Shown here piece by piece: positions 32,941 to 44,604 of a stretch of DNA of 64,000 bases. Every line of letters starts with the position of its first letter. The stretch's first letter is position 1. The notes under the pieces were generated by a model. That model was not told the origin of the DNA. It did no database searches and was given only the letters and a program-made list of their open reading frames with translations. Source of the DNA: Nymphaea colorata. Taxonomy: Eukaryota > Streptophyta > Magnoliopsida > Nymphaeales > Nymphaeaceae. Made by a program: the position numbers and the translations under genes. Location of the stretch: assembly GCF_008831285.2 (NCBI RefSeq), contig NC_045143.1, positions 16,466,464 to 16,530,463 of the forward strand. Reading direction: 5' to 3'.

Positions 32941-33917
32941 CATTAAACATGCATAGTTTTCACCATGGAAGACCACCATGAGTCTTGGTTACAAAATGCA
33001 TAGAACAAGTTTAAATAGTTGAAGTTTCTATAATCTTGACAACGAAAAAACTAGGAAACCAAATCTGATTTTTGTGAAAAGATTTTCTTTTTCCTTTGTC
33101 ATTAATTTTGATTGATCATACTGGGATTATTTCCTTAAATTTCACGAGAACGGTTGTCTTTCAACCTTATCGTTAACATCATCCCTCAAACTAGACGATA
33201 AATCTAAAACTCCAAGTTTGTTGCTTTGTAAAAGGTGATCATGTCATCTCTTTGGCAGTGACTCGGTGAACCCAAATTTGCTTCATAAAGTTTTTTGTGA
33301 AGGTATATCGTGCTTTGGCAGCGATTTTGAAAACCCAAGTTTGATTCCTCAATATTTTCTTCACAGAATCAAGTCTTCACTTTGATGGAGAAGGCATCGA
33401 TGTATTTGGTCATTTGCAGGCCACTTATGAGCGTCATTCTTCTTAGCCAAGCATTATGCTCTGATATGAAGTTAAAAAATAAAGAAAAAGCAAAACAAAT
33501 AAAAACCAACAATGAAAAGATTATTTTAATTAAATGTGCATGGTTTTTCACCATGGAAGGATACCATGAGTCTTAGCTACACAACATATAGAATGAGTTT
33601 AAATAGTTGAAGTTTCTATAATTTGGGCAACGATAATCATGAAAAACTAAATCTAATTTTTGCGAAAAGATTTTCTTTTCCTTTATCATTAATTTTGATT
33701 GATCTTGCTGAGATTCTTTCCTTGAATTTCTCTAAAACAGTTGCCTTTCAACCTTATCGTTAATATTATAATCTTGACAATGATAAACATAGGAAACTAA
33801 TTCTAATTTTTTTTGGAAAGATTTTATTTTTTCTTTATCATTAATTTTAATTGATCTTGTTGGGATTCTTTCTTTAAATCTCTTTAACACGCATTGTCTG
33901 TCAACCTTATCGTTAAC
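32941..33917. repeat. AT-rich repeat in three copies
   Basis: Units at about 32941-33176, 33529-33767 and a shorter one at 33768-33917. Shared landmarks: TTCACCATGGAAG with ACCATGAGTCTT (first two only), TTTAAATAGTTGAAG then TCTATAAT (first two), then GAAAAGATTTT, TCATTAATTTTGATTGATC (TTTTAATTGATC in the third) and TCAACCTTATCGTTAA at the end of each. The third ends exactly at the terpene synthase fragment. Nature unknown; possibly duplicated intron sequence. Confidence 0.75.
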
Positions 33918-34152
33918 AAAATGAGGCAATGGTAGCGAAGGAGCAAGCACGACAGCACATAAGGAATTTGCGAAGGGATGCATGAGGAGGCTGAACAAGG
34001 AGCTGCTCTCGGCTGAACAGCAGCAACAGGCCGCCTTCTCTTGTTCTTTCATGAACGTGGCTCTCAACATTGCGAGGGTCTCTCAGTGCATGTACGACTA
34101 TGAAGATGGGGTCGATGTCTTGGATCATGAGTCCATGGACCGAGTCTACTGT
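33917..34152 (+). pseudogene. Terpene synthase, last-exon fragment (broken)
   Basis: Reads NEAMVAKEQARQHIRNL, then, after a one-base loss at about 33984 that turns a Trp codon into TGA, RRLNKELLSAEQQQQAAF, SCSFMNVALNIARVSQCMYD and YEDGVDVLDHESMDRV. This is the C-terminal alpha-helical end of plant terpene synthases: the KE(E/Q)A..I helix, the W(R/K)xxNKE helix and the LNxAR..xxxY..D.GD segment lining the active site. Terpene synthases make mono- and sesquiterpenes from prenyl diphosphates; the metal-binding DDxxD part lies in an earlier exon that I do not find. The frame is otherwise open for about 80 codons, so loss is recent or the exon was moved here alone. Confidence 0.8.
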
Positions 34153-36772
34153 TTCGTTGGTTTCGCGTTTTTTTCTTCTTTTTTTTTCATTTTCTTTCAG
34201 TTTTTTTAATGTCAAACAGTTTTTTTTTTTTTTCTTTGTTTCAAATGTACTTATCTTTTGATGTTTGTGTTATTAGTTTCTCACTTATTTTATTTTCTTC
34301 CCATTTTTAGTTTTTAAAAAAATTTTGTATTTTTTCCGTTCAAGCTCACCATATTATACATGAGAAAAACCTCGCTGTTTAAAACTCCGAGACATTATTT
34401 GTGACTATGGAGCCTTGTCCACAACAGCCCACATTTGTCTCTGCTACTGCTCAGGCCCTTGATAGATTATAGATTATGGTATTCTAGGATTCGGACTTTT
34501 GTACCTGCTTCATTATTAGATGCTTGAAGAAAGCACTAGCACCTTTAGGGCCCACCGCTTCTCTCTTTTTCTTTCAGAGAAAAATCTCCTTGAACTCATG
34601 CATGGCATGTACAGTATGCACCCATATGCCTGATGATTGTTTGTAACAATGAGCATTTTGGCTGTCCACCCATTATGTGGGTAGTGTGACTTCATGTAAT
34701 GAGTTTGAAGTTAGGCTGAGCCCATGCCGATGCCTTGTTTTTGTGATGGAGAGAATCTGTCAGCAGTAAGCCCTGTGGCTTTGCAACCATATACAGATTA
34801 GCACAAGTTTGGTGGACCAAGATAGATAGTGGAGAATTGTTGTAGGCCAACTATTGGTAATGCGAATCTAAGTTCAGCCATGACCAGTAATGCAGTTTAT
34901 TATGCCCGGATGCCTACCTCCTGCTTTGGCAGACTATCAGCTTCGCTTATGTGCTGTTGATCGCTATATAATTTTGGACTTCATAATTAAGTGGCTAATT
35001 TATTTAGAAATTGGTTCAGAAATGGGAAACTGGTAAATCTGAAACTAATAAAAAGATATGCTTGAACCAAGGTTATAGCAGTAGCAAGTGGGGCATTAAT
35101 ATTACAGGTGGTTGTGGGGTAATTTTATGAAGGCCTTTTGTGGGGTGGAGAGGGAGAGAGAGTCTTCTCAGCACTATGTAACGAAGGTACTACTAGTTTA
35201 AGAGATTGTATTGACTGTTGTGACAATAAAAGAAAAAAATTGAATAATGTTTTGGAACCCAAATTTTGTTCTTTGGTATGCTTTCTCATGGCATTTCATG
35301 GTGTAACTTATAATTTTTTCCTAATATATTGCGAAATTGATGGAAATATTTTCTTACAATTTTTTAAACTTCTTGAACATTTAACTACGGTCAAGTGGAG
35401 TCTGCAGCTTGGCTTTTTAGCTGCATGTGAAGTATACCAGTGCTTAGATCTAATTGGGGGACCCAGGTTAATCCAGGGTCCCCTAAGGATGTGAGACAAT
35501 TTGGGATTCTTTTGTTGTTATTGGCTGTCGCAGATTGTTAATTTGTAGATCATCATATTCTCAATTTCATATTATAGATTTATTTTTGAAACGTTTATGA
35601 GTCTTGATTAGTCCAACTATTCCGGACTAGGCTATTCAGCAAGGCCACATCATGGACTTGCACTGTTAAACTGTCCGGATGTTAAGATAGTGATATGTTC
35701 TTTTAAAAAGAGAAGGTAACAGGAGCGTATATTGTTATACAAAATTGTTCAAATTCTACATATGCCCGAGGGCTGTATTTTTGTTATGTTTAATAATGTA
35801 AACTGAAACATCAACATTACTGCGAGATGGCCACTTGTATTTTTATCCAATGTACATGTTAATTCATCTTATGCCTGGCGCAGGATCCTGAATTTATCTT
35901 GTTTCAACTGCCATGTTGGAGTTTTGTCCATTCCTTCTGTTTCCAGCTTGATCTATTCATTTCTTAAATGCTTCTACTGTCAGATGCTCGTTATGAAGGC
36001 TAGCCTTCAACACTTGTGATACAGAAAGAATGGAGGGAGAGGAGGGACGAATTCAAGAGGAAAGTAAGTCGCATTGTTAGGAAATCCCAAGAAATGTTCT
36101 GAACCTTGACCCCGCTGTTGCCTCTTGGATGATTGAACTTACTTGTGGTCATCCAACGGTATGATATCTATGGTTGTGGTTAAATGGAATAAAAAAGTTT
36201 CGAGTTTCAATTGAGATTCTCGTGCGACCTTCTATTTTGTAGCGTCCTGTGAAGCGAGTCTCAATCAACATGTAATCAATCTGAGGCTTTTCTTTGTACA
36301 CAACTGGATTTATTCCTGAATAGGATCTTTTAGGTTGTGTTTTAGGACTTCTTACTATTATCTTCTATTAAACTGATTTTTTTTTTTCTCTTATCTCAGT
36401 CGGACGCAGAGACTTCTTACTGTCATAGTTACCTAAATCTAGACTTCAAAAAATCTCAAGCCCGTTTACACATGACAATACGTAATAAATCAATAGCCAG
36501 AGGCTCGTATACTGCCTCATCCCAGTACCAACTAGCAACTAAAAGGGAGAACTAGCAACCAAAAAGGAACTGTTGTTGGCTTTGCAAATAGAAAGTTTTG
36601 AGGTGAACAGTGAAGTGTTACTGAGTGAATGGACCAAACTCAAATCTCAAGTGGAGGATAATTCACTGGAAATACGATTAGTCAAGCTCAAGCAGACCTG
36701 GGTAAGGAGCGAGACAGGGTCCGGAGGAGGTGAGTCTTAGTAGCATGTGCCAATTTGTAGTCACAGGCTTTC

Positions 36773-36862
36773 CTGCGGTTCCTATTGAATTATAATGTGG
36801 GTGTGTTTTTAAGCTACCTGCGGTTCTTATTGAATTATAATGTGGGTGTGTTTTTAAGCTAC
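36773..36862 (+). repeat. 45-bp direct tandem duplication
   Basis: 36773-36817 and 36818-36862, both starting CTGCGGTTC and ending TTTTTAAGCTAC, with one mismatch. Confidence 0.9.
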
Positions 36863-37803
36863 CGGCGAACTTAAATAAGGACCATGGATGCCATTCTTTT
36901 GCACTAGCCAGTGTCCCTCTTGGGGTTATGGAAAAAAAAAAAATGCTGAGAGGATCTTATTGTAGTCCGGCCTGCCCAGCAACAGGAATGGGTGAGTTAC
37001 CGGTGTTCCCCGTGCTTTTATCGGACACCTCGGGTTCAGGATTTCCATGAATCAGATGACCTTCATGAGCGAGTGAATCATGATTTTGGACGACTATAGA
37101 CAATAAAAAATGATTCACTCATTCGTGCAATCACGGCAAGCATTTACTACTATCGAATATCAGAAATATTTGGTTTAAGGGACATTAATAATAAAATTAT
37201 ATATTTTTATGGTGGATCAGCATATAAAAATGAAAACCCTAAAATACCAATATAAAAATAAATATTATTTGTGGATTTGTGTGGGCACTTGCCACACATG
37301 CTCACACTGCATTCCTCGAAATATTCTGAAGACACTAGACTGCTGTGGTAAACTGACTCAGAAGTCCCGAAAGAAATCAAAGTGAAACTGAATGCCTGCA
37401 AGTCCCAAAATCCCAAAACAAGAAAGAAGAGAAGTTCATCTCATCCACCTACCGGAGTGTCACAAGAAAAGTGAAACCACAAAAAATCCAGGAAAGAGAG
37501 ACCGAGGGCTGCATTCGTCGTGTTGGTACTGTAGTCTGAAACGTCAAGATTGCTTAAAAAATGGTCACTTGTATATTCATCCAATTTAAATAGACAAATT
37601 TGAATTTGTTGTCTTACAAGGTGGGAGCCATTAGGATTCGCAAGATCCTTTCCAATCGAATAGGAAATACCGATGAACAAAATATAAATTCCGAAGTAAC
37701 TGGGTAACATACGCTATGTCCATTTACATGAAAGAAAGAGAAGAATTATTTGAATTCCAAACTTGCAACGAACATTTAAGAAAAAAATGATGATATATAT
37801 ATG

Positions 37804-37922
<119 letters not shown>

Positions 37923-39849
37923 TTTCAGCTAGTCAGATTGATTCAGACCTTTAGTGATACTTAACTTCATCTTGACAAAAAAAATTGCATCGATTCTTAT
38001 GAACTAGTAGCCAGAAATATAGTAAAAAAACCTGCCCATTACAGACTGTAGCGTTGTAAAAGAAGTTTCTGAATCAAATCGGCAGGCCAATTCATTGAAT
38101 CGGCTCAAAAAAATAAATAAATAATAAAAAGTTTTTAAAATATTTAAAAAATTAAAAACTGAACAAGTTCCACACTTGAATCGGCCACCAGGCTGGAATT
38201 TGTTTGCCATTCTAACAACACTGTGACGCGCGACTGTGTTGTGATGGACTCTCGATTAGTAGAAAGCACACTCAGTTTTGACCCTTCAGGAGGAACTGCT
38301 GCCACTTATTTGCTTTCAAAGTAGTGATGTTTAATCAACATATGAACATAAAAAAAAAAATTAATTCAATCAATGCAACATATGAACATAAAAAAAAAAT
38401 TAATTCAATCAATGCTCATGAGTCATGACAGATATTCTTTTAGAACAAGAGATTTTGTATTGTAAAAAAGCTGCAATTAAGTTTAGGATTATGAGTTTGG
38501 AGGGGCACAGCTCAAACAGGTAAGGTTGGGAAGTGTTAAGTAGGGTGTCTTCAAATTGACTCAAAGGGTTATTCTCATGCATCGAAATGAATCTTATGTG
38601 CAAAGTAAAGCATGGGGAGATGTCATTGCTTGGTACCAATGCAATTCTGGACTCTAATAACAAAAAGAAAAAAGAAAGAAAGGAGAAGAGAACGAAGAAT
38701 TGCTCGAGTGGTAAAATTAGTCATCCTGCTCAACAGGGGCGGAGGGTAACTTTCATTTCGTAAGCATGTCTTTTTTCCCGTTAATTTTGGCCAAGGCAAG
38801 AAAAAGTTGCCGTGGCCCGTGACATCATGAAAAATTGCCACTTCACCTCCCATCGGCAACTCCGCTGGTCATTAGCATCAAACCTCCGAAGGCTAACAAA
38901 GGGGTATTGTACCGGAAGAGGGGCAACTCGAAAGTTCTTTTGCAATATGGTTCCTCACAAGATGGTCTCTGTTTCTAAACGCCCCCCCGTATTTCACATA
39001 CATCACTATTTTTTCACATTTCAATATAACTTAAAAACAATGTAAGGTTATTTGTTGTTTGCTATAGATTCAATTGTCCATATTTTTTTATAAATTTTAC
39101 TGGAGAATTTGAACAAACCGCTACATTTAGCTTAAGGTTTTTGCTTTCCAAACTCAAAGAAATAACATATAAAATAAATACGAGTTTTTAGGTTAACAAC
39201 AATGTTATGCTCCTGGAAAGGTGAAAATTTGCACGAACCAGTTTCCGGAAAACATTAAAAAAAAAAAAAAAGGTAGACCATGAAACAAAAGTTAGTCTTA
39301 CATTAAAATAAATTTTTGTGATGGACATGTAGTGCAGCTTTCAAGCTGCATAACGCACACACACACACACACACACTCTCTCTTTCATTGTTGAAAACAC
39401 AATGTATTATATATACACACTAAGACCAGAAGACATGAAAAAAGAAAAAAGAAAAGCAACGGAAAAGGAAAAGGAAAAAAGGGTTAGGTTTAGAATTTCA
39501 CAGGTTGCGGGTTTAAAATTCAGGTTGTGCGTCTTCCCCAACAGGCAAAGAGAGGAAGAGAGAGATTTATGGGGCTGAAGGATCTACAGGATTTTCTTCT
39601 CTCAGCCCGTCACATTGCGACCTCCTTAAAATCCCTCTCCCTTAATTGAGTAAATCAAATGGAAGGTACTAGTATTTTAGTTCTGATCTGATGTAATAAT
39701 AAAAAGCCAATGCTTCAAGCAAACTAAGCCCCATATATAATTAAGTACCACAAACCAATTGTATTCATATATATATCAAGACATAATTGCACACATAAAA
39801 GCGTGCAGAACAGAGAAAGAAGAATGAATTGAACATAAGAAATTGATAC

Positions 39850-39880
<31 letters not shown>

Positions 39881-39911
39881 CCTGCGAAGTCTTCTGCAAG
39901 GCCGTGACTGC

Positions 39912-40349
39912 TCAGCAGCACTGCCCACCATCCTTCAGGGTCGGTTCAACGGATTTCTTCTTGAAGGCCTGGGTTCCAAAGAGCCAGTAGCCCACTCCAT
40001 GGCCAACGACGGCCACGATCACCACCCCCAAATTGAACGACATGACCGCAAGCATCACGCAGTATGCAAAGAACACACGGAACCCGTAGACGACGGCTTG
40101 GAAGAAGCCAGTGGGGATGGGGTTGAGGCCAGGCTTCTGGTTGGTCTTCAGAAAGGCCAGCCACTCGACGATGACTGCCCCCAAGAAGACAATGATCAGG
40201 GAGAGTATGTACTGGCCGAGGCTGGTGCCCGGCCAGTCAGCGAACAGAATCCACACGTCCTTCCCCCAGTACAAACTCATGTGCATGATCACCTTCTTGC
40301 TCGCCGCTGCCGGTGGTGCACCGCCGTGATCCATTCCTCCCATGTCCAT
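39912..40349 (-). CDS. COPT: Copper transporter, Ctr/COPT family (duplicate B)
   Basis: Encodes exactly the same 145 residues as 24502-24939, with MDMGGMDHGG at the start, MLAVM in span two, GHGVG in span three and a GGQCC end. Leader and immediate promoter are also the same. The two loci therefore double the dosage of one product unless their outer flanks regulate them differently. Complete coding identity with a diverged outer part suggests recent duplication or gene conversion over the gene. Confidence 0.96.
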   Translation of the reverse strand: MDMGGMDHGGAPPAAASKKVIMHMSLYWGKDVWILFADWPGTSLGQYILSLIIVFLGAVIVEWLAFLKTNQKPGLNPIPTGFFQAVVYGFRVFFAYCVMLAVMSFNLGVVIVAVVGHGVGYWLFGTQAFKKKSVEPTLKDGGQCC

Positions 40350-40440
40350 CTCCGAGGGTTTCCGATCTCCTCACCACCAACCCTCTCTCCCTCTCTCTCT
40401 GGCTGAGAATGCAAGGCATTTGGAACGCTCAATGGCCTCC

Positions 40441-40446
40441 TTATAA
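40441..40446 (-). promoter_or_regulatory. TATA-like box of COPT duplicate B
   Basis: TTATAA in the same context and at the same distance (about 92 bases) from the ATG as in duplicate A. Confidence 0.45.
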
Positions 40447-42892
40447 TTTGTCGAATTCGATGGAGAGTCAATCGCAGGACAAGTTGAAATAAAAATATTA
40501 GAGAGAGCGAAAGTACAAGGCTCGATCACAGGGGACCCAAATCCAAGCACCGCTTCATGTTTAAGTTAAACTTCGACGCAACGACCTGTAGTTACGTTTA
40601 TATGATTCAAAATCCTCTTCAAATATAGATTAGTAGGAAATGCCCAGACAATTGGACGCCAAAAAAGCAGCTCATGCGTCGAGCACCAACAATAGTCACA
40701 CAATGTTTAAAATAATATTTTGGGCAATATAGTTTGTCAACTTTTAGAATTCCGAAAGACATTTTTCATGTGGGATTAATTGGTTTATAATCTTCGTCAC
40801 AATGGGAGGCCAGCAAGCAATTTGAATCATATGCAGTTTGACAACGTCCCTTCTTACGTTTTTTTTTATTACGCAGACATAGGAGGGTGGACGGCGGAGA
40901 TAGTGTCGTATCGTTGTACTACACTAATGAAGTACATTACATATAAAATTGTCCACCGCCACAAGGCAAATGGTACGAGCAAGTTGTGGGCCTTCACTTA
41001 TATATTCAGAAAGGTGAGCTTTGACTTTCAATGTGAAATATGCCTAACTTGACACGCATATTGCGCACACACACTCTCTCGATCGATCTCTCTCCTGGAT
41101 GTAAAGGATAGTGCGTTGAAAAGGATGATTACGAGCAGATGCTCTGCAATCAAATCTCTTATCAGTGGCAGTGTTCGTGACTTTGAATTATCTATCCATC
41201 ATTGTACTTTCTTTCACTAAAGAGAAACCGTTTTCCGAAACCTTCCGCTTCCGGTGAACTGTCATCAACGTTGGCCCTCCGAGTTCCACATACTATTCGA
41301 CAATTAGTAATCTCCAATGAGGTTAGCTGAAGATCAGTGTTCAGCCTAAGGTTTTGAAATTCAAATCTCTCCATGAAAAGAAGACTTTCACCGTCAAAAT
41401 CAGAGAATTGAGAAGGCCAACGATAAACTCAGCTTCCTTATAATGGTTTGATGGTGTTCACTATGTAAAAACTCCCAGCACTGTTTATTTCATTGTCTTT
41501 TAGGGGAGTTCATATTCTCGTTTCCTAAATTTCGTGAGAAAAAGTGGCGATCAATGCCATCTATCATTTGAGGCCATGGTATGCAGATTGGCATAATTAG
41601 GGAAAATTGAAATCCCCATGTTGTTCTTTCAGGTACTGCATGGTAGTTGCTTTCATTTTAGACTTTTTGTGTGGCCTCAGCTTACTCTGGCTCCGGCCGT
41701 CGTCTCTGCAAAACGCTATCTTTTTTCGGTTAATGCCGTTTTGTCCTTGCCTTTGGTTTGACTGCAGCATAGCTGGTTAGGACGGCCTTCTGTGGCTGTC
41801 ATATAAGGCTATCCAGTTGACTCCAACTATATAGTTTCTTTCTTGAAATTAAGGGTAGTTTCAGCTGGACTTTAGGTCCGATATTTAACTCAAACAAGGC
41901 TTTTCCATGGTTTCACTTGATTAATTAATGGCTTAGATAGATTCAAGGCTTCGTTCGATACTCAACAGTGCTAGTAAAACCTCAGTAGTATGATATTGCA
42001 TTTCATATTGTTTATCCGTGTTATTCATGTGCAGATGATTGTTATGACATGTTTCATGATCAACTGGCCAGGATTTAATCTTGTTATGCTCGGAGAATAG
42101 TGCTTCACGTATGTGAATAAGAAAAATTTATGCTGGGCCAAAACAACGTGCGTTACAAAAGACAGTTCAGTTCCACAGGAACAACAGGGTTAGGCCTCCA
42201 CATCTCGATACTGTAAACATTGTCGCCTAGCCATGACCTCACCTGCAAGGAATGCGTTGGTGGTCTCATCTGTTAGCTGGGCTCATTTTTCCAGTCTCAA
42301 ACTGACAGAGATTGCACTGAGTAATCAGATTTTGCAAAAAAGAACTAAGCACTAGAATAATAGTTATATTATTGAGGAAAGAACTAAGAAGCCGAAGTAA
42401 TATTTCAGTGTCACCAGAGACGGCATAAGAAGATGGGTCTGTTCTCTCATTAAACAACCTGAATAAAGATCCAGTGCTGAAAATACACATAAGCCTCCCT
42501 CTCCCAGAACGTGGACGATGACCACCTGAACTCACCAAGAAATGGTCAAACCAGGAGATCTTATCCTTCTGAAGCTGGTCTCTTTTTGAGAAAATCACAA
42601 TTAGTCGTCGTGATCATAAAGAAACCATTTGCAAGTTGCAAGGAGACAGATTCCAACTAAATTTATGTTATCGAAAAGTAAACATTTGCTATGAAGGGCA
42701 TCTGTAACATTAGAAATAAAATTTGATTGACTTCCATGAAGAAACAAAATTCCAGAATCACAGCCTAACAGTGTGAGTCCCTAACTGTCACGTTGAAGCA
42801 GATGCGCATTCTGTATGTGCCATCTAATGCGGAGACCAGAAAAAACAAGAGCGACATAATTCTGTCCTAGGATAGTCACACGTAGAGAGCAG

Positions 42893-44034
42893 GTGGTGAG
42901 CCAGTAGCCAAGAAAGACACTGAGATTAAGAGTCCTAAACTTACCACTTTAGTTCCCAAGTTCCCGTTTGGTGTTGCCCTTAAGGTATTTGTGGTCAAGG
43001 TTCAATCAGGTTTGTCAAATATTGAATAATGGTCTGCTCCTTCCTCATCAGAAGTAGAAAGAGATGGCTCGGGCTTCTCAAAGATGAGTTCACTTTGTCT
43101 CCAATAAATGCATGCAGCACCTCGACCAGAATAAATTGATGAAAGAGACCCCACTAATATTTGTGTGTTGCCTTTGAGAAGATCGAACCATGTAACTCGC
43201 TTTGCGTTGCCTTTGTGTGTGTTGGTCTCTCTCTCTTTTGAAATCTCTTACAGATGACAACAGAAAGAACTTAGCCTGACACTTTTAAGTCACCTCTCTT
43301 CTTGAGAGACGAAAAGGAACATCTGTGGAAGTTTCGCAATCAAATTCATTATCTCTTCAAACATATAATCAACATTTTTGTGGTCAACATTTCAATCAAT
43401 TGGATTTTCCCTAGTTATCTATAAATTATTGGGTTTTCCGAACAACATCAGTAACATGAAGAATTTTACGAACAATAACTCCTGAAGGAAGCCCAGCAGA
43501 AAAATTGATTCCACTGAATCAGATTGCACTCGCTGTTCTACTTTTGCTTGATAATACCAATATTACTGAAAAACTGGGAAAAGGAAACGATTATCGTTGT
43601 TTAGCACCTGTCCAATTTTCTTCCAGCCATGGGAAAGCAGAGAGACACAGTTACTCAACATTGCTAAGGCCACCAACAAGTCGTTGGGGGCAACAAAAAA
43701 AACAAGCGGCACAAACCCGCAGTAAGCAGCAAACCAAACAGAAAACGAAATTAAGAAGAAACCCTACTCTCCCTGCGGAGGAGTACCGCAACATCAAAAA
43801 GAATGAATGGGGGAGAGAGGGAGAGGGAGAAACGTTATGACACCAAATGGGATCTTTGATTTCAGTAAACTATGCGACATCAATTAGTAACTAATAACAG
43901 AGGAAGAAGAAATGTCTGGTTTTCTCCTCCCATTCTCGACTGCAGAACCCTGAGCCACATCCTTGAACTTTAGAAGGAAAAGGAAACGCGATAATGCTGT
44001 GGAAGGAGGAGGAAGAATGGGAATCGGAAAGGGG
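42893..44034. other. Spacer right of duplicated copy 2
   Basis: Includes the 3' UTR side of the minus-strand membrane-protein gene. A 111-codon frame at 43505-43840 is Lys/Gln/Arg-rich with no domain, and I do not accept it. Confidence 0.5.
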
Positions 44035-44604
44035 TCACCGCATGAAGGCGTGGATGACGACGCAGATGTAGATGATGATTGCAGCGGGGATGAGAATGAC
44101 GAGCGGCGCCACGGCGCTCATGGTCCAGAACCCGCGGCACGAAAGGGATCCGAGCTTGACCTGAACGAAGTCGATGAGGGCGAGCATGAGGAACATGCAT
44201 CCACTCACGGAACCGACCGCGCAGATGAGCATTCCTGCCCGAAGTACCGTCTTGTTGACGTGGGTGAGCATCCCGCCTGCCTCGTGGTGTCGGTGGTGGG
44301 GGGCGGCGCTGGCATGGTGGTTCTCGGAGAGGCGGATGGCCTGCTTGAGTCCCTGCGCCACCACGCTGGAGAAGAGGAATGAGGCGAAGGAGAAAACGTG
44401 GAAGGAAACGAGTCCCTCGGCGACGCTGCGGCTGGCGAGGCAATCGGGATCGTCGACGAGGGAGAAGGAGCGATCGGTGGGATTCCAGGCGAGGCCAACG
44501 AAGACGGCCAGAGTGAAAAGGGAGTTGACGTTTATGATCCCATCGAGCGCCGTCACATGGATGCTTGTTGCCGATCTGGGCACCTTCACCTCGTGCGTAC
44601 TCAT
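44035..44604 (-). CDS. Small plant membrane protein with four predicted helices (MEE60-like?)
   Basis: Single exon, 189 residues, starting MSTHEVKVPRSATSIHVTAL. Four hydrophobic stretches: about 23-41 (VNSLFTLAVFVGLAW), 65-86 (FHVFSFASFLFSSVVAQ), 118-142 (RAGMLICAVGSVSGCMFLML) and 160-187 (WTMSAVAPLVILIPAAIIIY). A His-rich loop (NHHASAAPHHRHHE) lies between helices two and three and could face the cytosol or bind metal. The order IHVTALDGIINVNSLF near the start matches a small plant-only family that, from memory, includes Arabidopsis MEE60; no biochemical role is known to me. The GC-rich coding region contrasts with both flanks. Confidence 0.75.
   Translation of the reverse strand: MSTHEVKVPRSATSIHVTALDGIINVNSLFTLAVFVGLAWNPTDRSFSLVDDPDCLASRSVAEGLVSFHVFSFASFLFSSVVAQGLKQAIRLSENHHASAAPHHRHHEAGGMLTHVNKTVLRAGMLICAVGSVSGCMFLMLALIDFVQVKLGSLSCRGFWTMSAVAPLVILIPAAIIIYICVVIHAFMR

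Larger units (their letters stand above)
38500..42892. repeat. Duplicated COPT segment, copy 2
   Basis: Direct-orientation match to 23075-27290. The left junction is ordinary AT-rich spacer rather than Copia DNA, so this copy is the better candidate for the original location. It keeps 123 bases (42201-42323) and smaller pieces (about 42413-42430 and 42763-42790) missing from copy 1. The (TA)n at about 39851-39876 is expanded compared with GTGTGTGTATATATA in copy 1. Confidence 0.92.

Noticed and set aside
35138-35494. 118-codon plus-strand frame
   Set aside because: AT-rich chance frame with no conserved motif.
43970-44443. Long minus-strand and plus-strand frames overlapping 44035-44604
   Set aside because: Shadows of the GC-rich four-helix membrane protein gene in other frames.
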